A stretch of 37,352 bases of DNA from contig JAHENA010000021.1 of assembly GCA_024643405.1 (NCBI GenBank), positions 1-37,352 of the forward strand. The letters run 5' to 3'. Positions 7,802 to 15,631 of the stretch are shown piece after piece. The DNA is from Flavobacteriales bacterium (lineage in GTDB: Bacteria; Bacteroidota; Bacteroidia; Flavobacteriales; Flavobacteriaceae). Made by a program: the position numbers and the translations under genes. Below the pieces are notes generated by a model. That model searched no databases. It had not been told where the DNA came from and saw only the letters and a list, made by a program, of their open reading frames with translations. The first letter of the stretch is position 1. Every line of letters begins with the position of its first letter.

Positions 7802-8275
7802 ATGAGTACTAAAGTAAAAAAAATGCTATTTATTCTTTCAAAAGCAACTATTGAAAATGCCTATGCCGCTTTTGTAATGGCAAATGGCGCTAGAATGGAA
7901 GGCATTGAATCTGAAATATTTTTTACATTTTTTGGATTGGAAGCTATTCAAAAGAAAAAACTAGAACATTTACATGTGGCTACCGTAGGGAACCCGGGTA
8001 TGCATATACCAACCATGTTAGGTGGATTACCAGGCATGGAAGCTATTGCTACAACTATGATGAAAAAGGAAATGGAAAAACTAGATATGCCCCCAGTTGG
8101 AGAATTTCTTGAAATTCTTTCTGACTCAGGTTGTAAACTATGGGCCTGTAAATTAGCTGTAGATATGTTCCATTTAAATAAAGAAGATTTAATTGATGAA
8201 CTAGATGGTATCTTAACTATTGGTGATTTTTATAGCAGAGCCGATCAAGAAGGGTGTCAATTACTTTTTATTTAA
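7802..8275 (+). CDS. DsrE/DsrF-like family sulfurtransferase
   Basis: This 157-residue protein resembles DsrE-type proteins: an N-terminal beta-alpha start KKMLFILSKATIENAYAAFVMANGARMEG and a C-terminal SGCKLWACKLAVDMF motif with Cys111 and Cys116. Cys152 lies close to the C-terminus. DsrE-like proteins bind and transfer sulfane sulfur and often work with TusA or TusE/DsrC. It is the last gene of the operon, 20 bases after the TusE-like gene, and a terminator follows at 8311. Its exact subfamily (DsrE2-like) is a tentative call. Confidence 0.82.
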   Translation: MSTKVKKMLFILSKATIENAYAAFVMANGARMEGIESEIFFTFFGLEAIQKKKLEHLHVATVGNPGMHIPTMLGGLPGMEAIATTMMKKEMEKLDMPPVGEFLEILSDSGCKLWACKLAVDMFHLNKEDLIDELDGILTIGDFYSRADQEGCQLLFI

Positions 8276-8310
8276 TAAGGACGTTGCAATAATTAATACA
8301 TTTAAAACCA

Positions 8311-8345
8311 AAAGCCTTACTAAACAAGTAAGGCTTTTTTATTTT
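8311..8345 (+). terminator. Intrinsic terminator after the sulfide oxidation operon
   Basis: A 10-base stem (AAAGCCTTAC / GTAAGGCTTT) with a 7-base loop is followed by a T-rich run ending near 8345. It lies 35 bases after the DsrE stop codon. Confidence 0.85.
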
Positions 8346-8383
8346 TAAAAATTTGTTATTTACTTATTTATTATAAATGTTGA

Positions 8384-8427
8384 TTGACGAAAATCATTTC
8401 AAAAATAACTATAGACATTTAGCTTAG
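8384..8427 (+). promoter_or_regulatory. FNR-like box plus -7 element for the secreted lamin-tail protein
   Basis: The box is TTGAC-GAAA-ATCAT (8384-8397), followed after 22 bases by TAGCTTAG (8420-8427), the same TAnnTTAG variant as at hsp20. The inferred start near 8432 leaves a 76-base leader, the longest of the set. Confidence 0.65.
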
Positions 8428-8507
8428 CATTAATTCATAAAAAACTTCTTAAAAGTATGAAAGAGATACTTTTAGAATTTTTCGCTAATTTTTAAAGTTA
8501 TTAAATT

Positions 8508-10214
8508 ATGAAACGAATTTTACGCTTATTACTTGTAATATTGCTCTTTTCCTTATTCACAAAATCTTATGGACAAGTCACCCAGTTTCCTTATAATGAA
8601 AGTTTTGAAACTGAATCTTTTATAGAGGGAACCAATGTTTATTTCATCAACAATTGGTTAGGAAATCATGTTGATGGTATAAGGATATTTCAAGAGAAAA
8701 CAATTGTAAAAAGTCATTCTTCAGCTCTAGGTTTATGGCCTGTTACGGAAGAAGGTGAAGATGATGAAGAAACAGAAATTATAGCCCAAGTAAATCTTGA
8801 TCTCACTGGTTTAGAAAATGTTGTTGCAAACTTTTGGGTTGCAACTGCAGCAACAGGCGCTATGAAACATGTGAAGCTTTATTTGAAGCTTTCAGTTGAT
8901 GGCGGTCTCACCTTTGGACCTAAATTTATTATGGGCACCGATTATCGTGGGTTTGTAAATGCAGATACACCGTATAAAGAATTCACTTTCCCTTTTCATA
9001 CCGATACATATGATAATCCTAATGTAGTTTTACAATTTATAGCAAAATCGGGAGCAAGAAAAGGAACCGTAGCGAAATTACTTATTGACGACGTATATAT
9101 TTATGAAGCACCTGAAGATGTATTTCCTCCTGTTGCCGTAGAACCTAAGATTTTGAATGTCAGTGAAATTAATATACGCTTTAACGAATCTGTTGATGCC
9201 TCTTCATTAGATCCATCCAACTTTATTTTTTCACCTGGATCTTCAACAGGACATAGTACTTCTGGTGGACATAAAATTGCAAATATAAATGAATTGCCTG
9301 TTGTTGGCTCAATTACCCAAACCGAATCAGATTTGATTACCTTAAATTTAACAACGCCTTTAAATATTGGCAAATATTATGATCTTGAAATTTCAAACAT
9401 TAAGGATCTTGTTGGAAATACTATGGTAACAAGTACTTCAACAATAATTTACAATCCGTTAACTGAAGGATTGGTCATTACAGAAATTATGTTTGATGAA
9501 CCTCCTGTTGAACAGAATGACAATCTTGAATTTATTGAATTATACAATGTAACAGACACTCCAATTGAATTAGGAGGTCTTATGATAAAAGGTGGTATTG
9601 CCAGTGGAAAATTACCTGAATTTACATTACAACCAGATTCTTATTGGATTACTGCTAAAAATGCCGAGGCGTTCACTAACTTTTTTGGAGTCACTGCACA
9701 TGAATGGATGGGAGCCAACTTGAGTAATGACGAGGCTGAATCTCTATTTATTGTTAATACCAATCATCATTCAGGGGTTATGATTGATTCACTTACCTAT
9801 CACGCAGGCGCACCTTGGCCTGAAGGTGCCGCAGGATTAGGGCATTCAATGGAACTTATTAATCCTTTATCTGATAATACGGATCCCGCCAATTGGAAAA
9901 GTTCTAGTAATTATATTGGAATGTATAATGGCTACGAAATTTATGCCAGCCCTGGGGCAAAAACCCTTGGTATAAAAGATAATTTCTTGGCGAAGTCAAT
10001 ATCCCTATATCCCAACCCTGTAGGAGATGCATTCACTATTAATTCCAAGGTTCAACTGACACGAGTTGAAATATATTCTGTTTTAGGAAAAATGGTCAAG
10101 GAAATACATTCAGATTTTAAAGCCATTCAAACAAGTCATTTGCCTAACGGTATTTACATTGTTAAAATCTATTCTAACAATGAATGTACAACTAAGAAAA
10201 TCTTAAAAAAATAA
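8508..10214 (+). CDS. Secreted lamin-tail-domain protein with T9SS type A sorting domain
   Basis: The 568-residue protein starts with a Sec signal peptide (MKRILRLLLVILLFSLF, cleavage probably after SYG at about residue 22). Residues about 25-200 form an unassigned beta-rich, jelly-roll-like region. About 204-320 resembles an Ig-like (Big_5 type) module beginning VAVEPKILNVSEINIRF. About 323-475 matches a lamin-tail domain (VITEIMFDEPPVEQNDNLEFIELYN written in parts: ITEIMFDE, EFIELYN). The last 75 residues are a T9SS type A tail: LYPNPVGDAFTI, then GIYIVKI and a lysine-rich end. The product should therefore be exported across the outer membrane. Its function is unknown; the regulon-type promoter suggests that it is made under the same stress as its neighbours. 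Confidence 0.85.
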   Translation: MKRILRLLLVILLFSLFTKSYGQVTQFPYNESFETESFIEGTNVYFINNWLGNHVDGIRIFQEKTIVKSHSSALGLWPVTEEGEDDEETEIIAQVNLDLTGLENVVANFWVATAATGAMKHVKLYLKLSVDGGLTFGPKFIMGTDYRGFVNADTPYKEFTFPFHTDTYDNPNVVLQFIAKSGARKGTVAKLLIDDVYIYEAPEDVFPPVAVEPKILNVSEINIRFNESVDASSLDPSNFIFSPGSSTGHSTSGGHKIANINELPVVGSITQTESDLITLNLTTPLNIGKYYDLEISNIKDLVGNTMVTSTSTIIYNPLTEGLVITEIMFDEPPVEQNDNLEFIELYNVTDTPIELGGLMIKGGIASGKLPEFTLQPDSYWITAKNAEAFTNFFGVTAHEWMGANLSNDEAESLFIVNTNHHSGVMIDSLTYHAGAPWPEGAAGLGHSMELINPLSDNTDPANWKSSSNYIGMYNGYEIYASPGAKTLGIKDNFLAKSISLYPNPVGDAFTINSKVQLTRVEIYSVLGKMVKEIHSDFKAIQTSHLPNGIYIVKIYSNNECTTKKILKK

Positions 10215-10233
10215 GACATTAATTTATAACCAT

Positions 10234-10270
10234 AAAAAAGAGCCTTACATTTCTGTAAGGCTCTTTTTTT
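10234..10270. terminator. Bidirectional intrinsic terminator between convergent genes
   Basis: A stem of about 16 base pairs around AGAGCCTTACA / TGTAAGGCTCT with a TTTC loop has an A-run on the left and a T-run on the right, so it can end transcription in both directions. It sits between the T9SS gene and the convergent OmpA gene. Confidence 0.9.
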
Positions 10271-10349
10271 CTTTAATTTAATAAAACAAATCGAAATACT
10301 TTCCTCACATATCTTATTGAATTGGATTATAGTAATTTAACTTAACCAT

Positions 10350-11225
10350 CTATAAATCATTGGGTTTTGGTGGCTCCAAAAGTTGGAAAAACTGATCAAG
10401 TTTAGGTAATATCACTATTTCTGTGCGACGATTTAGAGCACGACCTTCTACAGTTTCATTTGTTGCTTTTGGTATAAATTCAGATCGTCCACCAGCAGTC
10501 ATTCGTTCAGGTTCAACTCCAAATTTTGTTTGCATTAACCTTACAATTGAAGTGGCCCTTTTTACACTCAAATCCCAATTATCATTAATACAATCCGTTG
10601 CAATAGGAACATTATCTGTATGACCTTCTACTAGGATATCTAATTCGTCATGGTCATTGATAATCTTTGCGATCTTACCTATAACTTCTTCTGCACGAAT
10701 ACCTATTTTATAACTACCAGTTTTAAAAAGCATCCTATCAGAGATAGATACATAAACAACTCCTTTTTTTACTTCTATATTGATATCTTCATCATCAAAA
10801 TCATCTAAGGACCTTTTTAGGTTCATAACAAGTACCAGATTCAATGAATCTTTTCTTTGCATAGATGTTGTGAGGTCTTTAATGTACCTGTTTTGCTCAT
10901 TTAAAGCTTCCAATGATTGTTTAATACTCTCAGCGCCTGTTTTACTCACAACAGAGAGGTCTGAAAGTCTGTCAAGCAGATTGGTGTTTGTACTTTTAAA
11001 ATAGTCGATTTGCTTTTCCAGTTTATTCACTTTATTTGTTTCATTCCCTAGATTTGCATTCAATATCAAAAGTTCATTTTGTTTTGATTTTAAATCATTT
11101 TCACACAACTGTACTCTGTCTTCTGCAAGTTGAGCTCGATTTTCAGAAGCACTGTATTTTTTTTGACTCACACATGAGGATAACAGTATCACAATTAGTA
11201 TTACTGAAAGCTTTATTGTTTTCAT
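10350..11225 (-). CDS. OmpA-family outer-membrane lipoprotein
   Basis: The 291-residue protein has a lipoprotein signal ending LLSSC (Cys18). A predicted coiled-coil follows at about residues 25-125 (heptad-rich, many Lys/Glu/Asn/Leu). The C-terminal OmpA/Pal peptidoglycan-binding domain spans about 145-280, with the landmarks LVEGHTDNVPI, NWDLSVKRATSIVRLM and GRALNRRTEIVI. It should tether the outer membrane to the cell wall. It is the third gene of the hsp20 transcription unit by position, 37 bases after the helical protein, although the hairpin after hsp20 may lower its expression from that promoter. I see no FNR-like box directly upstream. Confidence 0.88.
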   Translation of the reverse strand: MKTIKLSVILIVILLSSCVSQKKYSASENRAQLAEDRVQLCENDLKSKQNELLILNANLGNETNKVNKLEKQIDYFKSTNTNLLDRLSDLSVVSKTGAESIKQSLEALNEQNRYIKDLTTSMQRKDSLNLVLVMNLKRSLDDFDDEDINIEVKKGVVYVSISDRMLFKTGSYKIGIRAEEVIGKIAKIINDHDELDILVEGHTDNVPIATDCINDNWDLSVKRATSIVRLMQTKFGVEPERMTAGGRSEFIPKATNETVEGRALNRRTEIVILPKLDQFFQLLEPPKPNDL

Positions 11226-11262
11226 TTGTACTTTATTAAAATTTACTTTCTTAACAAACTTT

Positions 11263-11706
11263 CTATGGAAGTAATCGTTTTTGTTTTCCTTCTTTGATAA
11301 TACCTTTAATTAGTTTAAAAACTTGCTTTTTAATACCTCTGTACTTTTCAAGGAAACTACTAACATCAATGATGAGTCTTAAATGCTCTTTTCTATAAGC
11401 TTCTTCTTCTTTTAACTGGTCCACACCATCCACCAATATTTTAAGATCATGTTCATGTGCTTGTACTATACCAATTATAGTTTTGGTATCTTTTTTTAGT
11501 TCATTTAATTGATCAATAATATCCTTACTTTTTTTATAGTGTTTTGATTCTATAAGTTGCAGTGTATAAGATTTTATTAAATCATCAAAAAACAATTGTT
11601 CATCTTTAATAAATTTCAATTCAGACAACCAATTAAGAGAGGCTTTATGAATAATTTCCGGGCTTAGCCATTCCTGATATTTGGCTTTTGTTTCTTTTGT
11701 TTCCAT
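11263..11706 (-). CDS. Hypothetical all-helical protein
   Basis: I do not recognise this family. The 147 residues are charged and almost entirely helix-forming, with no signal peptide, membrane segment or cysteine. A lysine-rich C-terminus (IKEGKQKRLLP) could bind acidic partners. It has the general look of the unassigned helical protein at 12429-12845, which is also in this stress cluster, but I see no clear sequence match. It lies after hsp20, separated from it by a terminator hairpin, so it may depend on readthrough. Confidence 0.7.
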   Translation of the reverse strand: METKETKAKYQEWLSPEIIHKASLNWLSELKFIKDEQLFFDDLIKSYTLQLIESKHYKKSKDIIDQLNELKKDTKTIIGIVQAHEHDLKILVDGVDQLKEEEAYRKEHLRLIIDVSSFLEKYRGIKKQVFKLIKGIIKEGKQKRLLP

Positions 11707-11725
11707 CGTATTAGTTTTAAAAATT

Positions 11726-11772
11726 AAAAAAAGCAGAAAGTGAAGTTTCTTTCTTTTTCACTTTCTGCCTTT
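11726..11772 (-). terminator. Terminator hairpin after hsp20
   Basis: In minus-strand sense a stem CAGAAAGTGAA / TTCACTTTCTG with an A-rich loop is followed by a run of seven T. It starts about 10 bases after the hsp20 stop. It would end most hsp20 transcripts or attenuate the two genes downstream. Confidence 0.8.
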
Positions 11773-11780
11773 AAAAGAAA

Positions 11781-12308
11781 TTAAATCACTTCAATCACTT
11801 TTTTTGGATGTTCCTTTTCAATAACCTCTTCTTTTTTAAGCAGTTTAACTTTCAAAATACCATCTTTATAAGATGCTTTTATATTTTGATTGAAATCTAC
11901 AGAAGCTGGAAGCATCATAGATCTTTTGAAAGATTTGTAACTAAACTCTTTACGAGAAAAATCTTCTTCTTTTTCTTCTTTTTCTATTTCTTTTTCTCCA
12001 GAAACATGAAGCACATCATCTTCAATTGTCACTTCAAAATCTTTTTTATTAAATCCAGGAACCGCTAATTCAATTTCAAAATCTTTTTTATGCTCTTTTA
12101 TGTTCATAGCTGGCATCAAACTGTCATCTGCAAAAAAGTCATCTTTAAAAACATCATCAAATCTTAGCATACTATTTAAGTCATCAAAACTTGAACTAAA
12201 TAATCTATTGGTCCAAGGTCTTAAAAAACTATTATTCCATGGGGTTAATAATCTGTTTTCCAATGGAGATAATTCATTTCTTTTTGTTCGTTTCATAAGT
12301 GTTGTCAT
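11781..12308 (-). CDS. Hsp20/alpha-crystallin small heat shock protein
   Basis: The 175-residue protein holds denaturing proteins in a refoldable state. The N-terminal arm (about 1-60) is rich in Phe, Asn and Arg. The alpha-crystallin domain spans about 65-155: MNIKEHKKDFEIELAVPGF, FEVTIEDDVLHVSGEKE and the signature ASYKDGILKVKLLKKE. The C-terminal tail ends VIEVI, an IxI-like motif used in oligomer assembly. The region around residues 110-120 is very rich in Glu and Lys. The FNR-like promoter (12345-12388) gives a leader of about 32 bases. Small heat shock proteins are typical members of low-oxygen dormancy regulons. Confidence 0.95.
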   Translation of the reverse strand: MTTLMKRTKRNELSPLENRLLTPWNNSFLRPWTNRLFSSSFDDLNSMLRFDDVFKDDFFADDSLMPAMNIKEHKKDFEIELAVPGFNKKDFEVTIEDDVLHVSGEKEIEKEEKEEDFSRKEFSYKSFKRSMMLPASVDFNQNIKASYKDGILKVKLLKKEEVIEKEHPKKVIEVI

Positions 12309-12344
12309 AATATTAATATTTTAAGTTTAACATATTTAGCAACA

Positions 12345-12388
12345 CTAAGATATCTTGCATTTGAACTTTTTACAATGATTTTCATCAA
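12345..12388 (-). promoter_or_regulatory. FNR-like box plus -7 element for hsp20
   Basis: In gene sense the box TTGAT-GAAA-ATCAT (12388-12375) is followed after 22 bases by TATCTTAG (12352-12345). The bases after the box read TG, so its last T forms part of a TTG at the -33 position. The inferred start is near 12340. Confidence 0.75.
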
Positions 12389-12428
12389 TCAACTTGAGTT
12401 GATTTTGAGAAGTCTTTGTTAACAAAAT

Positions 12429-12845
12429 TTAGTCAAGAATAGTACTTTGTATATATTCAAATAGTCCTGATTTTAAATTAGCAATCCTTTCATAAAACTT
12501 CAGAATTTCTGTGTTTAAGTCATTCATATTGTCTCTTAAAAAATTGTCAAAAGGGACTTCTTTACTTTCAATTTTACTTGTAATTTGATTTAATTGTGTA
12601 CTTATTTTACTTAATAATTTTATGCGGTTTTCATCCAAATGGTCAAGGTCATATTTAAACCTGGCTAGTGTTTCATATAAATTCATAACGCGAGATTTAA
12701 AAATTGGCTTGTATAATAAAGTGATGTAGAATTGTAACTCAGGTTCTAATTCTATAAGCATCTTCTCCTGTTTTATTAAGTTATCTGCACATTCCTCTAA
12801 AGATTTGGTATTACTAATACTTTTATAAATTTGTTGTGATTCCAT
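12429..12845 (-). CDS. Hypothetical helical protein in the RNase operon
   Basis: I do not recognise this family. The 138 residues are predicted to be mostly helical (LEECADNLIKQEKMLIELEPELQFY and similar stretches, given here in part), with one cysteine, no signal peptide and no membrane segment. The gene starts 17 bases after the beta-CASP RNase gene ends and is the last gene before the hsp20 promoter. Its context suggests a cytoplasmic stress function, but nothing in the sequence shows a catalytic site. Confidence 0.65.
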   Translation of the reverse strand: MESQQIYKSISNTKSLEECADNLIKQEKMLIELEPELQFYITLLYKPIFKSRVMNLYETLARFKYDLDHLDENRIKLLSKISTQLNQITSKIESKEVPFDNFLRDNMNDLNTEILKFYERIANLKSGLFEYIQSTILD

Positions 12846-12862
12846 TGGTATAATTATTAAAA

Positions 12863-14236
12863 CTAAACGATAATTGTTTGAACATCTAAAAGCTTAGGGA
12901 TAGTCACATTCCAGTTATAGATATTTTTTATTTTTGTGCGAAAGGCATCTAATGCAGGAGGTTCTCCATGAATTAGAAATACGTTTTCAGGTATGTTTTT
13001 TATGTTACTCATCCAACTAAGTAAATCGGCTTGATCAGCATGCGCAGAGAGACTTTCTATGCTTTTAATGCGGGCCTTAACAGAATAATATTTGCCAAAA
13101 AATTTAATTTCATGGGCGCCATCTTGCAATTGCCTGCCTCTTGTTCCTTCAGCCTGATATCCCACTAATAAAACGGTTGTTTTAGGTTCATCTATCAGTT
13201 GTTGTAGATAGGTTAGCACACGACCTCCTGTAACCATTCCACTTCCAGCAATTATTATTTTAGCATTTTTATTATCTATTGTCTCCCAAGTTTCTTTATA
13301 CGATTCTAAAATAGTTACATGATGACACATGGCATTATAATCTGAAACTGATAACTTGTGCCACTTTGGGAAACGTTGAAAGACTTCTAAAACACGATTT
13401 CCCATTGGGCTATCAATGTATATAGGAATATTTGGAATCTTATTGCTTTTATAAAGTTTCCAAAAAATATAAATCAGTGTTTGCAATCTTTCAACGGCAA
13501 AACTTGGAATGATTAAATTTCCTTTATTATATAAAGTCTCTTTAATTAAATCCGTTAGAATTTGTTCAACATCCTCATGTTCATGTAACTTATTACCATA
13601 AGTGCTTTCTATAAATAAATAATCTGCCCAATCTGGTTTTTGGGGATCCTCAAGTAAATAATCATTTTGTCTTCCAATATCTCCTGAAAAAACAAAGCGT
13701 TTTCCATTAATATCCAATTCAATATAAGTAGCTCCTAAAATATGACCGTTATATTGAAAACGATAAGATATATTTTCAGAAAGTACGATCCATTTATCAA
13801 TCAATTCTACTTGAAATAGCTTTAATGTTTTTTCTACCTCAAGTAAGGAATAAAAAGGTAAGGCCGGATTGTGTTTTGTGTATTTTTCCTTATTGGCCTT
13901 TTCAGCATCTTCTTCATGTATTTTAGCACTGTCTTTTAAAATAATTTCTGCAATCGCTAATGTTGGTGCCGTTCCAATAATTTTGCCTTTAAATCCTTCT
14001 TTTAATAGTCTTGGTAAATAACCTACATGATCTAAATGACCATGGGTTAACAATACCACATCAATAGTCTTAACATTAACAGGAAGTTGACTCCAATTAA
14101 GTTCCCTTAGCTCCTTTAAGCCTTGAAACATACCACAGTCAATGAGTATGTTTTTTTCAGAAGTTTCGATGAGAAATTTAGATCCTGTGACAACACCTGC
14201 TCCACCCAAAAAATTTATTTTAATTAAATTTTTCAT
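12863..14236 (-). CDS. Metallo-beta-lactamase/beta-CASP ribonuclease (CPSF-73/Ysh1-like)
   Basis: The 457-residue protein has the zinc-binding HGHLDH motif (His65, His67, Asp69, His70), a GHILGATYIEL motif and an FSGDIGRQN segment in the MBL core. The beta-CASP insert follows (about 205-345), with PSFAVERLQTL and the AGSGMVTGGRVL motif. The C-terminal RMMBL part has IESLSAHADQADLL and FLIHGE. Such proteins cut RNA as endo- or exonucleases. Similar genes sit beside universal stress and Hsp20 genes in dormancy clusters of other bacteria. It is co-oriented and 10 bases from the ATP-cone nuclease gene, which suggests a shared role in RNA or nucleic-acid turnover. Confidence 0.92.
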   Translation of the reverse strand: MKNLIKINFLGGAGVVTGSKFLIETSEKNILIDCGMFQGLKELRELNWSQLPVNVKTIDVVLLTHGHLDHVGYLPRLLKEGFKGKIIGTAPTLAIAEIILKDSAKIHEEDAEKANKEKYTKHNPALPFYSLLEVEKTLKLFQVELIDKWIVLSENISYRFQYNGHILGATYIELDINGKRFVFSGDIGRQNDYLLEDPQKPDWADYLFIESTYGNKLHEHEDVEQILTDLIKETLYNKGNLIIPSFAVERLQTLIYIFWKLYKSNKIPNIPIYIDSPMGNRVLEVFQRFPKWHKLSVSDYNAMCHHVTILESYKETWETIDNKNAKIIIAGSGMVTGGRVLTYLQQLIDEPKTTVLLVGYQAEGTRGRQLQDGAHEIKFFGKYYSVKARIKSIESLSAHADQADLLSWMSNIKNIPENVFLIHGEPPALDAFRTKIKNIYNWNVTIPKLLDVQTIIV

Positions 14237-14246
14237 TGCTGCAGTT

Positions 14247-15089
14247 TTATGTATGACAAAGCATTTTTATTTCTTTTAGTATTCTCACCTTTCTCGTTTC
14301 CGAAATTCCCAAGTGATCTAAATAAAAAGCATCCCCAATCAATTCTCTGCAGAGCACTACGTCTCTACTTAATAAGAACTGCTTTTCTCTGTTAGTTAAT
14401 AGTGTAGAAACAGTTATTGGATATAAACCCAAACGATCAATTCTATCTTTTAGACCATTATTTTTTGGATAATCCCAACTTAATAAATACAAATTAGCAC
14501 AATTACCATATTGTAACGCATCTTCTGTAAAACGGGTATTGGTAACCACCCATCCAGTTGTAAGTTTAGTGCCATTTTTTGGATTAGAATTCCAATGGGC
14601 TTTGACATCATTGTAGCGTGAATTAATATAAAGCGGGATTTTGACATTACAATTAAGGCCTTGTTCATTATGAAATTTACACTCTACAATTGTAGTTTCA
14701 TTATTTTTATGCGCTAAAACATCTATTTCATGTTTAACACATTGCCCTTGCAAAATTGTATCAACTTCTGTTTTATATCCTGAATATTTTAAGATAGCGC
14801 TTATAAAATTCTCAAAGGGAAAACCTGTTGGTCCTAACTCATAAATTGCCTTTTTTAACTTATATTTTGAAGCCAAATAACTTTTCTTTTTTTTGAGCAT
14901 TGCAAAAGCTCTATTGTAGATTTCTTTTGTTGAAATACCTTGATATAACTCGTCTATTACCGTATTAACAATCAGGTTTACCGTTTGATTATCGGTGCCA
15001 ATTCGTTTTAATGACAGTTTTAATTTGTCTAACGAAAATTTCACCGTTTCACCAGAAGATTTAATAATATCAATTGTATCCATTTCCAT
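14247..15089 (-). CDS. ATP-cone protein fused to a Mrr-like restriction endonuclease fold
   Basis: Residues about 4-88 form an ATP-cone, the allosteric nucleotide-binding module of ribonucleotide reductases (DIIKSSGETVKFSLDKLKLSL, given in part). Residues about 90-210 carry a PD-(D/E)xK nuclease signature: HEIDVLA with Asp123, then IVECKFH with Glu136 and Lys138. The tail (about 225-280) is helical and ends in a possible helix-hairpin-like DNA-contact region. The pair suggests a nuclease controlled by ATP or dATP level. It lies 51 bases downstream of the eRF1-like gene and next to the beta-CASP RNase. Start: two nearby ATGs (15089 and 15083); I kept the first. The architecture is known from genomes, but its function is not established to my knowledge. 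Confidence 0.82.
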   Translation of the reverse strand: MEMDTIDIIKSSGETVKFSLDKLKLSLKRIGTDNQTVNLIVNTVIDELYQGISTKEIYNRAFAMLKKKKSYLASKYKLKKAIYELGPTGFPFENFISAILKYSGYKTEVDTILQGQCVKHEIDVLAHKNNETTIVECKFHNEQGLNCNVKIPLYINSRYNDVKAHWNSNPKNGTKLTTGWVVTNTRFTEDALQYGNCANLYLLSWDYPKNNGLKDRIDRLGLYPITVSTLLTNREKQFLLSRDVVLCRELIGDAFYLDHLGISETRKVRILKEIKMLCHT

Positions 15090-15140
15090 TTTAGAGGGTA
15101 TTAAACTGGTGAAAAAATTGGCAACATCGGGTTTGTGAAA

Positions 15141-15566
15141 CTAAAATCCTTTCACCCGTACAGGAATATTAAAAAATTCTTTAACCCATGCCTTAACCTG
15201 TTTTTTAGTCATACTATCGGTTTTCACAACATCCTTGACTTTTGCTTTTAAATCACTGTAGCTTTCTGTTAATTCTTTATAAAACTTTTCTCCAGTTTCC
15301 GCCGGGCCAAAAATCACTAAGTCCTCTGCATCCTTTATAGCAGACACAATATTTTTAAAATATTTTTTTAACTGCTGTTTTTCGCGTTTCATATATTTAT
15401 TTTCAGCCATTGCATCTTGCGGGCTTCCCTTAAATCCAAGTCCGAAACCGCCAGAAGGGTGAAAATTTTCAACTTCAGATAATATTGTATTAAAACTTAC
15501 TCTTCTATTATTAATATCAACTATATGAGCGTTTTTTTTGTCTAACCATATACCAATTCGTCTCAT
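15141..15566 (-). CDS. Small protein resembling the eRF1/Pelota-like (baeRF) domain
   Basis: The 141 residues begin RRIGIWLDKKNAHIVDI, like the start of bacterial eRF1-like proteins, and later contain DLVIFGPAETGEKFYKEL and KVKDVVKTDSMTKKQVKAWV, which resemble the last beta-alpha repeat of eRF1 domain 3. A glycine-rich HPSGGFGLGFKG loop lies between. Proteins of this type are thought to contact the ribosome, so a part in stalling or hibernation during stress is possible. It sits 65 bases after a universal stress protein gene with no promoter of its own visible, so it probably belongs to the transcript starting at 16498. The family call is moderate. Confidence 0.55.
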   Translation of the reverse strand: MRRIGIWLDKKNAHIVDINNRRVSFNTILSEVENFHPSGGFGLGFKGSPQDAMAENKYMKREKQQLKKYFKNIVSAIKDAEDLVIFGPAETGEKFYKELTESYSDLKAKVKDVVKTDSMTKKQVKAWVKEFFNIPVRVKGF

Positions 15567-15631
15567 CTGTTCTTAATTTTAAATTATTAATTCCTTTAAA
15601 CCGAAAAACTGAAAAATACTTTTATAAAATC

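Noticed and set aside
8508-10214. Secreted nuclease or protease function for the lamin-tail protein
   Set aside because: No catalytic motif of either class is visible. Only beta-sandwich-like regions and the export tail can be supported.
12387-12404. Palindrome AATCAACT-TG-AGTTGATT as a terminator for the 12429 gene
   Set aside because: There is no T-run after it on the minus strand and the stem is AT-rich. It may be a secondary site beside the hsp20 box.
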